64,000 nt of DNA. It comes from Nonomuraea sp. PA05 (GTDB taxonomy: Bacteria; Actinomycetota; Actinomycetes; Streptosporangiales; Streptosporangiaceae). Every line of letters starts with the position of its first letter. The first letter of the stretch is position 1. The stretch lies in the NCBI RefSeq assembly GCF_008086045.1, contig NZ_VSEY01000036.1, positions 84,838-148,837 of the forward strand. Reading direction: 5' to 3'. A model generated the notes under the pieces. The model was not told where the DNA came from. It saw only the letters and a program-made list of their open reading frames with translations, and did not search any database. Positions 32,827 to 42,200 of the stretch are shown in pieces. A program made the translations under genes and the position numbers.

Positions 32827-34053
32827 ATGGCACGCACCGGCAAGGGCGGCGGCCTGCCGCACTGCTCGTTCTGCGGCAGGAGCCAGAGCGAGGTGCGCAG
32901 GCTCATCGCCGGCCCGCACACCGTCTGCATCTGCGACGAGTGCGTGGGGCGGTGCACCGAGCTGATGGCCGGGGAACGCGCGGCGGCGCAGGCACCGGAG
33001 CTGCCCAGGCCGCGCGAGACCCACGACTTCCTCGACCAGTACGTGATCGGCCAGGACCAGGCCAAACGCGCCCTGGCGGTGGCCGTCTACAACCACTACA
33101 AGCGCGTCCGCGCGCCGGAGGCCGAGCTGGGCAAGTCCAACATCCTGCTCCTCGGCCCCACGGGCAGCGGCAAGACCCACCTGGTGCGGACGCTCGCCCG
33201 GCTGCTCGACGTGCCGTTCGCCGTCGCCGACGCCACCGCGCTCACCGAGGCCGGGTACGTCGGCGAGGACGTCGAGGCCATGCTGCTCGCCCTCGTCCAG
33301 GCCGCCGGCCACGACCTGGCCAGGGCCGGCACCGGCATCGTCTACATCGACGAGATCGACAAGCTCGCCCGTAAGAGTGAGAACCCGTCGATCACCCGCG
33401 ACGTGTCGGGGGAGGGCGTGCAGCAGGCGCTGCTGAAGATCCTGGAGGGGACGGTGGCCGGCGTGCCGCCGCAGGGTGGCAGGAAGCACCCCCACCAGGA
33501 CCTCATCCAGCTCGACACGACGAACGTGCTGTTCATCGCGGGCGGCGCGTTCGACGGGCTGGAGCGGATCGTCGAACGGCGCGTCGCCCGCGGCGGCGCG
33601 GGCTTCGGCGCCGCCCCGCGCCCGCGGGCCGATGAGGAGGTGCTCTCCCAGGTGATGCCGCAGGACCTCGTCCGGTACGGGTTCATCCCGGAGTTCGTCG
33701 GCCGGATGCCCGTGGTGGCGACGCTGCGCCCGCCGGACCGGGAGGCGCTGATGCGCATTCTGACCGAGCCGCGCGACGCGCTGATCAAGCAGTACCGGCG
33801 GCTGCTGGAGCTGGACGGGGTGGAGCTGGAGTTCGAGCCGGACGCCGTGGCCGCCGTCGCCGAGCAGGCGCTGCTGCGCCGCACCGGGGCCAGGGCGGTG
33901 CGCGCGATCATGGAGGAGGTGCTGCTGGACGTCATGTACGAGATTCCCGCGGGGCGCGTCGTGATCACCAGGCAGACGGTGCTGGACAAGGTCAACCCGA
34001 CCCTGGTGCCCCGCGACCGGCACGACCGGCACCGCCGCGAGAGATCCGCGTGA
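32827..34053 (+). CDS. clpX: ClpX-type AAA+ unfoldase, paralogue
   Basis: 408 residues. An N-terminal zinc-binding domain has Cys13/Cys16 and Cys36/Cys39. The AAA+ module has Walker A GPTGSGKT (110-117), pore loop GYVG (143-146), Walker B IVYIDEID (171-178), and the RKH motif GGRKH (217-221), followed by a C-terminal small domain. In the surface loop that docks on ClpP, family members carry IGF or LGF, whereas this protein has AGF at 258-260. No clpP gene is near; it starts 9 bp after the P450 gene. It could be a second ClpX that works without ClpP or with low affinity. The main clpX is expected elsewhere. Confidence 0.9.
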   Translation: MARTGKGGGLPHCSFCGRSQSEVRRLIAGPHTVCICDECVGRCTELMAGERAAAQAPELPRPRETHDFLDQYVIGQDQAKRALAVAVYNHYKRVRAPEAELGKSNILLLGPTGSGKTHLVRTLARLLDVPFAVADATALTEAGYVGEDVEAMLLALVQAAGHDLARAGTGIVYIDEIDKLARKSENPSITRDVSGEGVQQALLKILEGTVAGVPPQGGRKHPHQDLIQLDTTNVLFIAGGAFDGLERIVERRVARGGAGFGAAPRPRADEEVLSQVMPQDLVRYGFIPEFVGRMPVVATLRPPDREALMRILTEPRDALIKQYRRLLELDGVELEFEPDAVAAVAEQALLRRTGARAVRAIMEEVLLDVMYEIPAGRVVITRQTVLDKVNPTLVPRDRHDRHRRERSA

Positions 34054-34066
34054 AGGGGAAGGCGTC

Positions 34067-34227
34067 GCGCAGCCGGCCGGCGCGGCACCGGCCGGCTGCG
34101 CAAACGCCGGCCACCCGGACGAAGTCGCACCCGTCCGGGTGGCCGGAGCCCCAAGGCCGGGGCGGCCCGGTGGCCCCGGTGCGCCCTGAGGCTTCGAAGG
34201 GCGGGAGGCTCGGGTGGCGTGAGCCTC
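34067..34227. terminator. three strong hairpins between convergent genes
   Basis: Hairpin 1 has a perfect 14-bp stem at 34067-34080/34088-34101 with a 7-nt loop. Hairpin 2 has a perfect 15-bp stem at 34107-34121/34132-34146 with a 10-nt loop. Hairpin 3 has a 7-bp stem at 34205-34211/34221-34227. None is followed by a T run, as is common for actinomycete terminators. They lie between clpX (plus) and the next gene (minus). Confidence 0.7.
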
Positions 34228-34254
34228 GTCCGCCCAGGTGGATGGGGCGGGGGT

Positions 34255-34896
34255 CTAGCCGGCCAGCCTCTCCAGCGGGCGGCTCGCGCCGCCCTGCCCG
34301 CCGTCGCCCCACGTCCCCGCCCCGAGCCTGTCGTCCCCCGCATCGCACGGCACGTCGTCGTCCGTGGCCCGGCGCACGACGTCCACCGTGACGAAGTGGG
34401 CCCTGCGCGGGTGCCGCCGCACCCGGACCGAAGCCGCGCAGCAGGCCGCCGCTATTTCCGCGCCGAACGCCTCGAAGTCGTCGGCGCAAATCCCGGCCCG
34501 GAGCAGAATGAACGCCCTTTCCCCGAAGTCCGCCGGCGTTATCCAGAGGATCAGTGGAATTCTGCCTTTGCGGGTGTGCATGGACGTCTGCGCGCACACC
34601 CGCTGGATCCGGTGCCGCGAGAACAGGCACCAGAAGTGCCGCCGCACCCATTTCCGCCCGACCGGCACCGCGGCGGGCACGCAGACGGTGCCCGCCAGCG
34701 CGACCGTCGCCCACCACATCCCCTGTCCCACGGCGGACACGAACGCGAGCACCGCCCCGGCCGCGAGGGTGAGCAGCACGATCTCCGTGCGCCACCGCCA
34801 CAGCCGCGTGACCAGGCCCGGCCCCTGCCACATGATCAGGGGCTCGACCGGCGCGTACGGGTTGTGCCGCGGATTACGCGGGAACATGTCGATCAT
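34255..34896 (-). CDS. two-helix membrane protein, mobile-element-like
   Basis: 213 residues. A short polar start is followed by two membrane helices (about 38-56 and 60-80), then a soluble domain FSRHRIQRVCAQTSMHTRKGRIPLI, then LRAGICADDFEAFGAEIAAACCA and AHFVTVDVVRR. This resembles proteins encoded beside FtsK/TraB-like translocases of actinomycete integrative elements, whose middle part has the ICADDF sequence. I know it from context only. The last 30 residues are Gly/Asp-rich and not conserved. It overlaps the preceding small gene by 23 bp. No integrase or FtsK is visible. Confidence 0.6.
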   Translation of the reverse strand: MIDMFPRNPRHNPYAPVEPLIMWQGPGLVTRLWRWRTEIVLLTLAAGAVLAFVSAVGQGMWWATVALAGTVCVPAAVPVGRKWVRRHFWCLFSRHRIQRVCAQTSMHTRKGRIPLILWITPADFGERAFILLRAGICADDFEAFGAEIAAACCAASVRVRRHPRRAHFVTVDVVRRATDDDVPCDAGDDRLGAGTWGDGGQGGASRPLERLAG

Positions 34897-35128
34897 CTCC
34901 TACGGCCGACGGCTCCCCGGCGGCGCGCAGCTCGCGCAGGCGGGCCGCCTTGAGCGCGTCGAAGCGCGGGTCGCGATAGCGCCGGGAGCCGAACCCCGTC
35001 CTGGTGACCGTCCACCCGTACCGGCGGGCCCGCTCGTCCTGGTCCGCGTACAACGCCCGGTCGGCGCGCGCCAGCAGTTCGCTGACGTAGGACCTGAATC
35101 GCGATACTCGCTGAAGCATTTCGGTCAC
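34874..35128 (-). CDS. small basic protein of unknown function
   Basis: 84 residues from GTG 35128, preceded by GGAGG; an ATG four codons in (MLQRVSRF) is an alternative. It is rich in Arg/Ala with RYGWTVTRTGFGSRRYRDPRFDAL. I do not recognise a family beyond short hypothetical proteins of actinomycetes. It overlaps the next gene by 23 bp, so both are one operon. Confidence 0.55.
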   Translation of the reverse strand: MTEMLQRVSRFRSYVSELLARADRALYADQDERARRYGWTVTRTGFGSRRYRDPRFDALKAARLRELRAAGEPSAVGDDRHVPA

Positions 35129-35267
35129 CGCCCCCCTCCGTCTTTGTCGTTGTGAAACCCCTCATATCCGTTCGCAGGTCGTCTGCCGATAGGGCCAGTT
35201 TGGCCCGCGCCCGCTAATTCAGCGATAAAGCTGGCTTCCGAGTCGGTGGTTCGGTTTTCCGCACCCG

Positions 35268-35304
35268 TTGAGTGTGCGGGGGGCGGCGGACTAACGTTTG
35301 CCAC
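35268..35304 (+). promoter_or_regulatory. leaderless promoter of the response regulator
   Basis: -35 TTGAGT at 35268-35273, an 18-bp spacer, -10 TAACGT at 35292-35297, then 7 nt to GTG 35305. The spacing suits a leaderless transcript and excludes the upstream start at 35272. Confidence 0.6.
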
Positions 35305-35982
35305 GTGACGTCCTTCCGCGTGGTGATCGCCGAGGACCACCTGCTGGTGCGGGCCGGTATCGAGGCTCTCATCGCGACCGAGTCCGGGGCCGAGGTCGTC
35401 GGCGTCTGCTCGGGCTACGAGGCGCTGATGGAGTGCGTCGGCCAGGAGAAACCGGACGTCGTCGTCACCGACATCCGCATGCCGCCGACGATGAGCGACG
35501 AGGGCATCAGGGCGGCCACGGCGCTGCGGGCCAGCCATCCGGACGTGGCCGTGCTGGTGCTGTCGCAGTTCCTCGATCCGACGTACCTGCTGGCCCTGAT
35601 CGAGCAGGGCAGCAGCAGGCGCGGCTACCTGCTCAAGGAGCGCATCGCCGCGCCCGGCGAGCTGATCTCGGCGGTGCGCACGGTCGCCTTCGGCGGCTCG
35701 TTCATCGATCCGGTGGTGGTCGAGTCGCTGGTGTCGGCCAAGGCGCGCAACGACGCCGGCCTGCTGGGGCACCTGACGCCGCGCGAGCGCGAGACCCTGG
35801 CCGAGGTCGCCGCCGGACGGTCGAACCTGGCCATCGCGACCGCGTTCAACGTCTCCGAGCGCGCGGTCGAGAAGTACATCAACTCCATCTTCGTCAAGCT
35901 CGGCCTGCGCGGCGACCGCGACACCAACCGGCGGGTCAAGGCGGTGCTGATGTTCCTCGACTCGGGTTCCGCGTCCGAGTGA
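35305..35982 (+). CDS. NarL/LuxR-type response regulator
   Basis: 225-residue two-component regulator. The receiver domain (1-120) has acidic residues at 10-11, the phosphoacceptor Asp56 in VVVTDIRMP, Ser87 and Lys111 in YLLKERI. A LuxR-type HTH (about 155-215, LTPRERETLAEVAAGRSNLAIA) follows. Its cognate kinase is probably the double histidine kinase encoded 424 bp downstream in the same direction, with the single-domain receiver between. The start is fixed by the leaderless promoter. Confidence 0.92.
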   Translation: MTSFRVVIAEDHLLVRAGIEALIATESGAEVVGVCSGYEALMECVGQEKPDVVVTDIRMPPTMSDEGIRAATALRASHPDVAVLVLSQFLDPTYLLALIEQGSSRRGYLLKERIAAPGELISAVRTVAFGGSFIDPVVVESLVSAKARNDAGLLGHLTPRERETLAEVAAGRSNLAIATAFNVSERAVEKYINSIFVKLGLRGDRDTNRRVKAVLMFLDSGSASE

Positions 35983-36052
35983 GGACGGAAACGGGCCCGA
36001 TAGTGATGGTGGCACCACCGACACGACGGCGCTTGAATGCGACGATCAGCTT

Positions 36053-36436
36053 GTGAACCAACAGCTCGTGCGCGTTCTGGTGGTGGACGACCTGCCGTCG
36101 TTCCGCCGGGCCGTGGCCGGCGTGATCGCGGTGGTGGACGGGTTCGTGCTGGCGGGGGAGGCCACCAGCGGCGAGGAGGCGCTCGACTTCCTGGAGGCCC
36201 ACCCGGTCGGGATGGTGCTGATGGACGTGAACATGCCCGGCATGGGCGGGCTGGAGGCCGCCCGGCGCATCAGGTGCGGGCATCCGGACGTCACGGTGGT
36301 GCTGCTGTCGGTCAACAACACAGAGGAGCTGCCTCGTGACGCGATGGTGATGGGGGCCCATTATCGGCACAAGGACCGCTTCGGCCCCGACGAACTGGAG
36401 GCGTTGTGGAGCGACGGGGGGCGCGCAGAGTCTTAA
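36053..36436 (+). CDS. single-domain response regulator (CheY-like)
   Basis: 127 residues, receiver only: acidic pocket Asp12/Asp13 (VVDDLPS), phosphoacceptor Asp58 in LMDVNMPG, Ser86, and Lys107 in YRHKDRF. There is no output domain. In a locus with a histidine kinase holding two kinase units it could be a second phosphoryl target, a phosphate sink, or an allosteric partner. The GTG 36053 lacks a clear ribosome site. The stop is inside the kinase gene, an overlap of 31 bp. Confidence 0.88.
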   Translation: MNQQLVRVLVVDDLPSFRRAVAGVIAVVDGFVLAGEATSGEEALDFLEAHPVGMVLMDVNMPGMGGLEAARRIRCGHPDVTVVLLSVNNTEELPRDAMVMGAHYRHKDRFGPDELEALWSDGGRAES

Positions 36437-38925
36437 CCGGCCTGCGGGGGCACGAGATCATCGAGATCGGGGCGCCGGAGTGGGAGCGGCTGCGCACCTA
36501 CATCCAGGCCGACCTGATCGGCGTCGTGGTGGCCGCCGTGTGGATCGCGGCGCTGTGGGTGGGGGTACGGCGTGAGGGCTGGCTGCTGGTCATCGTCGCG
36601 CTGCTGCTCACCATGGCGGCGTTCCTGCTGCGGGCCATCCACCTGATCCACAGCTACCGGCGGTTCGCCGCGGTCGTGGTCTTCGCGCTGTCCAACTGGA
36701 TCGTGGCGGTGGCCGTCACGTCGGTGGTGCCGTTCGCGCTGGCCACGCTGACGCTGGCGGTGCTGCTGCCGGTGCTGGTCGCCGTGCAGCACATGAACCA
36801 CGAGCGGCTGTCGGCCATGCTCGGCGCGACGATGCTGGTCGGCACGGTGCTGGTGGTCGTCGGCAGCCTGACTCCGGGGGTCGGGCTGGAGCGGCTGGTG
36901 CCGAAGTCGGTCGCCGACGCGCTGGCGATCGTGTTCATCCCGTTCATCACGATCCTGGTGTCGCTGGCCGCGTGGCAGAACCACGGCATGCTGGTCGCCA
37001 GGGCCGAGGCGCTGCGCGAGTCGCGCGCCCGGCTGGTCGCGGCGGCCGACCGCGAGCGCTGCCGGATCGAGCGCAACCTGCACGAGGGCGCCCAGCAGCG
37101 CCTGGCCGCCGCCGCCGAACAGGCGCGGCAGGCCCGCTGCCTGCTCGACGACGACCCCGGGCGGGCGGGCCCGCTGCTGTCCCGCCTGTCGGACGACCTC
37201 CAGGAGGCCAGCGCGGAGCTGCGCGGCCTGGCGCACGGCATCTACCCGCCTCAGCTCGGCCAGTACGGCCTGGAGACGGCGCTGCGCGCGGCCGCCCAGC
37301 ACGCCCCGATCCCCACCCAGGTGCACGCGACCGGCGTCGGCCGCTACCCGCCCGAGATCGAGATCAACATCTACTTCTGCCTGCTGGAGGCGCTGCGCAA
37401 CGCGATCAAGCACGCGGGGGAGCAGGCCACGGCCGTCATCACCCTCCAGGACCGCAACGGCCTGTCCTTCGACTTCCGCGACACCGGCGTGGGCTGCCAC
37501 CCCGACGTCGTCCACCACGGCACCGGCATGATCAACATGAACGACCGGCTGGGCGCCATCGGCGGCACCCTCACCATCGACACCCGGCCGGGCGGCGGCC
37601 TGCGCCTGCACGGGCACCTGCCGCGCTCCGCGCTGGAGAGCGCCGGCGTGGAGCGTTCCCGCCAGGAGCGGGGCGGCGCCCTGCGCGACGCGCTGCACGC
37701 CGTCTGGCACCTCATCGCCCGGCTCTACACCAGCCTGCAACGCAGCACCCACCCGCACCCCCACCAGTACATCGTCACCGGCCTGTGGGCGATCATGGGC
37801 GTGGCACTCGGCGCGGGCGCGGTCGCCACCGCCGCCTTCACCGGCGTGCACAAGCTCTGGCTGCTCGCCCTGGCCGGCGGCTGCGTCACGGTGATCCTGC
37901 TGGTCATGGCGGCGCTGCGGGTCGTCAAGCGGCACCGCATCGACCACGCCATCGGCCTGTCGGCGGGCATCACCTGGGGTTACGCGCTGACGCTGACCGC
38001 GCTGATCCCGGCCGCCCTGCCGTACGCGACGCTGGTGTGCGTGTCGCCGGTGCTGCTGTCGGTGGCGTTCCTGCCGCGGCGGCGCTTCAAGGTCGTCATG
38101 GGTGGTACGGTGGCCGCCGCCGTCGCCGTCACCCTCGCCGGGCGGCTGGCCTCCGGCGCCGGGTTCGAGAACGCCCCCAGATGGCTGGTCGCCACCGTCG
38201 TCATCGCCCTGGTGGTGCTGGGCCTGACCAGGGCCTCGTACCTGGCCTGGCACAACCACGTGCTGCTGGTGGCCAGGGCGGAGGCGCTGCAGGAATCGCG
38301 CGCCCGCCTGGTCGCGGCGGCCGACAGGGAGCGCCGCCAGATCGAACGGAACCTGCACGACGGCGCCCAGCAGCGGCTCGTCGCGGCGGCCGTGCAGTCG
38401 AGGGTGGCCCAGCGGCTGATGGAGACCGATCCGGCGCAGGCGGTTCCCGTGCTCGGGCAGCTCTCCCGCGACCTGAGCGAGGCGCAGGCCGAGCTGCGGG
38501 ATCTGGCGCACGGCATCTATCCGCCGCAGCTCGCCGAGTCGGGGCTGGAGGTGGCGCTGCGGACGGCGGCCCAGCATGCGCCGATCCCCACCGAGGTGCG
38601 GGCCACCGGGGTCGGCCGCTACCCGCCCGAGATCGAGATCAACATCTACTTCTGCCTGCTGGAGGCTCTGCAGAACGCCAGCAAGCACGCGGGGGAGCGG
38701 GCCGCCGTCACCATCGACCTGCGGGAGCGGGACGGGCTCTGCTTCGACTTCGCCGACACCGGGATCGGGTGCCATCCGGCGCTGATCCGGACCGGGCACG
38801 GGATCACCAACATGTACGACCGGCTGGGGGCCATCGGCGGCAGCCTGACCATCGAGACCAGCCCGGGGGCCGGGCTGCGGCTGAACGGGCACATCCCGGC
38901 GTCGGCCTATCGCGACGCGGGGTGA
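36406..38925 (+). CDS. tandem double histidine kinase (two DesK-type kinases in one chain)
   Basis: 839 residues: two complete kinases in series. Unit A has membrane helices at about 35-190, HisKA_3 with His226 in IERNLHEGAQQRL, and HATPase_c at about 320-405 with DTGVGC. Unit B has membrane helices at about 455-610, HisKA_3 with His651 in IERNLHDGAQQRL, and HATPase_c at about 745-830 with DTGIGC. The stretch GRYPPEIEINIYFCLLEAL is identical in both ATPase domains, while the membrane parts differ, so an internal duplication with diverged sensors is likely. The GTG at 36406 overlaps the receiver gene. Both histidines and both ATP sites look intact. Confidence 0.9.
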   Translation: MERRGARRVLTGLRGHEIIEIGAPEWERLRTYIQADLIGVVVAAVWIAALWVGVRREGWLLVIVALLLTMAAFLLRAIHLIHSYRRFAAVVVFALSNWIVAVAVTSVVPFALATLTLAVLLPVLVAVQHMNHERLSAMLGATMLVGTVLVVVGSLTPGVGLERLVPKSVADALAIVFIPFITILVSLAAWQNHGMLVARAEALRESRARLVAAADRERCRIERNLHEGAQQRLAAAAEQARQARCLLDDDPGRAGPLLSRLSDDLQEASAELRGLAHGIYPPQLGQYGLETALRAAAQHAPIPTQVHATGVGRYPPEIEINIYFCLLEALRNAIKHAGEQATAVITLQDRNGLSFDFRDTGVGCHPDVVHHGTGMINMNDRLGAIGGTLTIDTRPGGGLRLHGHLPRSALESAGVERSRQERGGALRDALHAVWHLIARLYTSLQRSTHPHPHQYIVTGLWAIMGVALGAGAVATAAFTGVHKLWLLALAGGCVTVILLVMAALRVVKRHRIDHAIGLSAGITWGYALTLTALIPAALPYATLVCVSPVLLSVAFLPRRRFKVVMGGTVAAAVAVTLAGRLASGAGFENAPRWLVATVVIALVVLGLTRASYLAWHNHVLLVARAEALQESRARLVAAADRERRQIERNLHDGAQQRLVAAAVQSRVAQRLMETDPAQAVPVLGQLSRDLSEAQAELRDLAHGIYPPQLAESGLEVALRTAAQHAPIPTEVRATGVGRYPPEIEINIYFCLLEALQNASKHAGERAAVTIDLRERDGLCFDFADTGIGCHPALIRTGHGITNMYDRLGAIGGSLTIETSPGAGLRLNGHIPASAYRDAG

Positions 38926-38959
38926 ACGCGCGGCGGGCGCCCACCCCCGGGGGCCGGGG

Positions 38960-39289
38960 ATGAGCGCCCGCGCAATGATTTCCGCCGCCAGAGCCGCACA
39001 GCCGCCGAAGAGCCGCACGGCCGCCAGGGCCGCAGGGCCGGTCGGGATCGCGGGGCCGGTCGGGATCGCGGGGCCGGTCGGGATCGCGGGGCCGGTCGGG
39101 ATCGCAGGGCCGGTCGGGATCGCGGGGCCGGTCGGGATCGCGGGGCCGGTCGGGATCGCAGGGCCCGTCCGGACCGCGCGGCCGTCAGGGGTGCGCGGTC
39201 CGGCGGCGGGTGTCAGGGCTGGACGGCGGGCAGGCGGCCGAGACCGACCTGGTCGGCCTCGTCGCGCCCGCTCCGGTCGTCCAGACTGA
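38960..39289 (+). CDS. possible collagen-like repeat protein
   Basis: A 109-residue frame from ATG 38960. Its centre is seven GPVGIA hexapeptides, glycine at every third place as in collagen triplets, encoded by the 18-bp minisatellite. The ends are Arg/Ala-rich. It runs 77 bp into the 3' end of the subtilase gene on the other strand. Whether it is translated is doubtful. There is no signal peptide and no recognised domain. Confidence 0.2.
   Translation: MSARAMISAARAAQPPKSRTAARAAGPVGIAGPVGIAGPVGIAGPVGIAGPVGIAGPVGIAGPVGIAGPVRTARPSGVRGPAAGVRAGRRAGGRDRPGRPRRARSGRPD
39035..39178. repeat. 18-bp minisatellite
   Basis: Seven nearly identical units of GGGCCGGTCGGGATCGCG start every 18 bp from 39035 to 39160; the fourth and seventh end in GCA instead of GCG. 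An eighth, diverged unit ends at 39178. It lies between the kinase gene and the convergent subtilase gene. There are no unique spacers, so it is not a CRISPR array. Confidence 0.95.
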
Positions 39290-42200
39290 CGACGAGCCAG
39301 CCCTTCGCCGGCGTGGCCGCGAGCCGCGCCGGGTCGACGGTGAGCGGGACGGCGGCCGAGGCGCCGGGAGCGAGCGGCACGTACGCGCCCGTCGAGACCG
39401 CCGGGGCGAAGGCGTCGAACACCGCCGCCTCGGTCTCGTCCACGAGCCCGTCCGGCACCTGCGAGAAGCCGGCCACCGAGTAGGTGAACCGAGAGGTCCC
39501 CTCGGCCAGCCCAACTTCGGAGGCGAGGACCGGCATGAGCAGCGTGCCGCCGTTCATCGGGGCGGTGGCGATCCAGGCGTCCACCAGCGTCCCGTCGGCC
39601 TTGAAGACGAACGTGGCGAACCGCCCGTCGAGGTCGCCCGTGGTGACCAGCCCGTAGTCCGCGCCGACCAGGTAGTGGTCGGGCGTCCCGTCGCCGGTGG
39701 AGTCGATGGCGACGTCGAACTCGCCGGTCGCCGCGTTGGACCAGCGCCCTGAGGTGTTGACCGCGAAGACCAGCGCCCGGTCGGTGTCGGCGCCGCCGAG
39801 AGCCGGGCCGGGCAGCGTCTGGACGCCCGCCGCGCGGACGTCCATCGAGTCCTCGGCGCCCTTCACGTCGTCGGCGTCCGTGACGCCCCAGGCGTAGACG
39901 TCGGCGGCGCCGGCGTGCGCGCCGGTGTTGCGCACCTGGACGGAGGTCGCGAGCCCGCCGTCGGCCGGGGTGTACCTGCCAGGCCTGCCGGAGCGTACCT
40001 CGGACTGGGCGTCGGGCACGAGCAGGAACGCGGCCCGCAGCGGGCTGACGCCTTCGGCGGCGGCGCGGGGCGTGGCGGTGACCGCGCCCTGGATGTGCAC
40101 GACCGTGCCGAAGTTGGACGTCTCCGCGGCGGGCAGCGCGGCGACCGCCTGCGCGCTGAGCGACAGCGTGACGTGCACGTCGCGGCTGCTGTCGCGGCCC
40201 ACGGTCACGGTCCTGGGGGAGACGGTGACCTGCGCGCCGTAGGCCTCGCCGGTGAAGGCGGCGGCCAGGTCGTAGGTGACGGCGCGCTCGCCGGTGTTGC
40301 GGATGGTGAAGCTCTCGCTCTGCCGGTAGGCGCCGGTCAGCGACTTCAGGCCGAACGACAGGTTGGCCGAGCCGCCCCTGCCCTCGGCGATCACGGACGC
40401 GCCGACCGCCTGCCGGGCGGCGACGACGCCGGAGCCGGCGACCCTGGCGGTGTAGCCGGTGATTTTGGTCGTGGCGTCGGCGGTGCTCAGGATCGCGGCC
40501 TTGATCCGGTCGGGCCGCCAGCGCGGGTGCGCCTGCTTGACCAGCGCGGCCACGCCGGCGACCATCGGCGAGGCCATCGAGGTGCCGGAGATCGTCGCGG
40601 CGCCGGAGCCGGTGCCCACGCCGGTGGAGACCACGGACACGCCGGGCGCGGTCACGTCGGGCCGCAGCGCGCTGCTGACGTTGGCGGGGCCGCCGGAGGA
40701 GAACGAGGCGAGCCGCGAGTAGCCCGGGCTGGGCACGGTGAGCGCGGTCAGCGTGGTGCTCTTGCCGTCCAGCGTCGCGGCGGCGGCGCCGTCGGTGCTC
40801 CTGATGCCGAGGAACGGGATGGTGACCGTGTACTGCTCGCCGGTGTCGGGGTCGGAGGTGATCGGCCCTTCGAGCGCGGGGAAGGCGGCGTCGGTGTTGA
40901 CCATGGCCACCGCGGCGGCGCCGGCCTTCTGGCCGAGTATCGCCCGCTTGACCCGGGCGCAGGTGCCGCGCAGGGTGATCACCAGCTTGCCCGACACGCC
41001 GCCGGGGTAGGCCGCGTAGTCGGCGGGGTCGCAGCCGAGCGACAGCGGCCCGGACGGGTAGCTGGTCCGCAGCACCGCGATGGGCAGGCTGCCGGAGGGC
41101 AGGGGCGCCTCGTTGGAGTTCTGCGCGACGATCTCGGTGCCGTCGGCGGAGATCTTCGCGGCGGGGAGCTCCGCGCGGGCGGCGTCGAGGGCGGCGACCG
41201 AGATGGCCGACGGGGCGATCGCGGGCGCGCCCACCAGGTAGGCGTTCTGCCCGGAGTTGCCCGCCGAGGCGACCACGGTCACGCCGGCCCGGGTGAGCGT
41301 GCGCACGGCCTGCGCGGACGGCTCGTCCTCGCGGCCGTAGGGGGAGCCGAGCGACATGTTGACGACGTCGGCGCCGTCCTTCAGCGCCCGCTCCATGGCC
41401 GAGACGATGACGTCCTCGCTGGCCGAGCCGGCGCAGCCGAACACGCGGTAGGCCATCAGCGAGGCCGCCGGCGCCACACCGGGGCCGACCTTGAAGGCCC
41501 GCGTGTGCGTGGTGGCGTCGTACGGGCCGGGGTAGGTCTTGCCGTCGGCGCTCACCCCGGAGCCGGCCGAGCTGCCCGCCACGTGGGAGCCGTGGCCGTC
41601 GCAGTCGAGCGGGTCAGGGTCGGGCCGCGGCACCGAGGCGGGGTCGCCGGCGTCGTAGGCGTCGCCCACGAGGTCGTAACCGGCGATCACCTTCGCGGTC
41701 GGGAAGGTGCCGGGCTCGATCACGGTGCCGTCGTTGCCCGCGAAGGCGGCCGGGTCGCCGGAGCCGCCGAAGTTGGCGTGCGTGTAGTCGATGCCGGTGT
41801 CGATGACCGCGACCTTGACGCCGGCGCCGGTCCTGCCCAGGTCCTGCCAGGCCTGCGGGGCGCCGATGTAGGGGATTCCGGCGGTGTTGTCCGCCTTGAA
41901 CGTGCGTACCGGGTGCACCGACACGACGCCGGGGGCCTGCTGGATCGCCGGCAGGCTGCGGCGCGGGACGGAGGCGGCGATGCCGTTGAAGGTGTCGGTG
42001 TAGGAGGACAGGACCGTGCCGCCCTCCGCCTTGACCTTCTCCTCGACGTCGCGGTGCTTGTCGCGGAGCCCGGCGCGCAGGGCCGGCCGGTCGACCGTCC
42101 TGCCCGCGTCGGCGGCCTCGGCCGCCGCCTCGCCGACCGGGTCGCCGTCCACTTGGATGAGCACCTTGAGCTGCCGGGCGGGGTCGAGCGCGGCCGGCTT

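Noticed and set aside
36433..39018. 861-codon minus-strand frame opposite the double kinase
   Set aside because: Composition is of shadow type, and it lies over two clear kinase units.
39035..39178. CRISPR array
   Set aside because: The 18-bp units are directly adjacent without unique spacers, and no cas genes are present.
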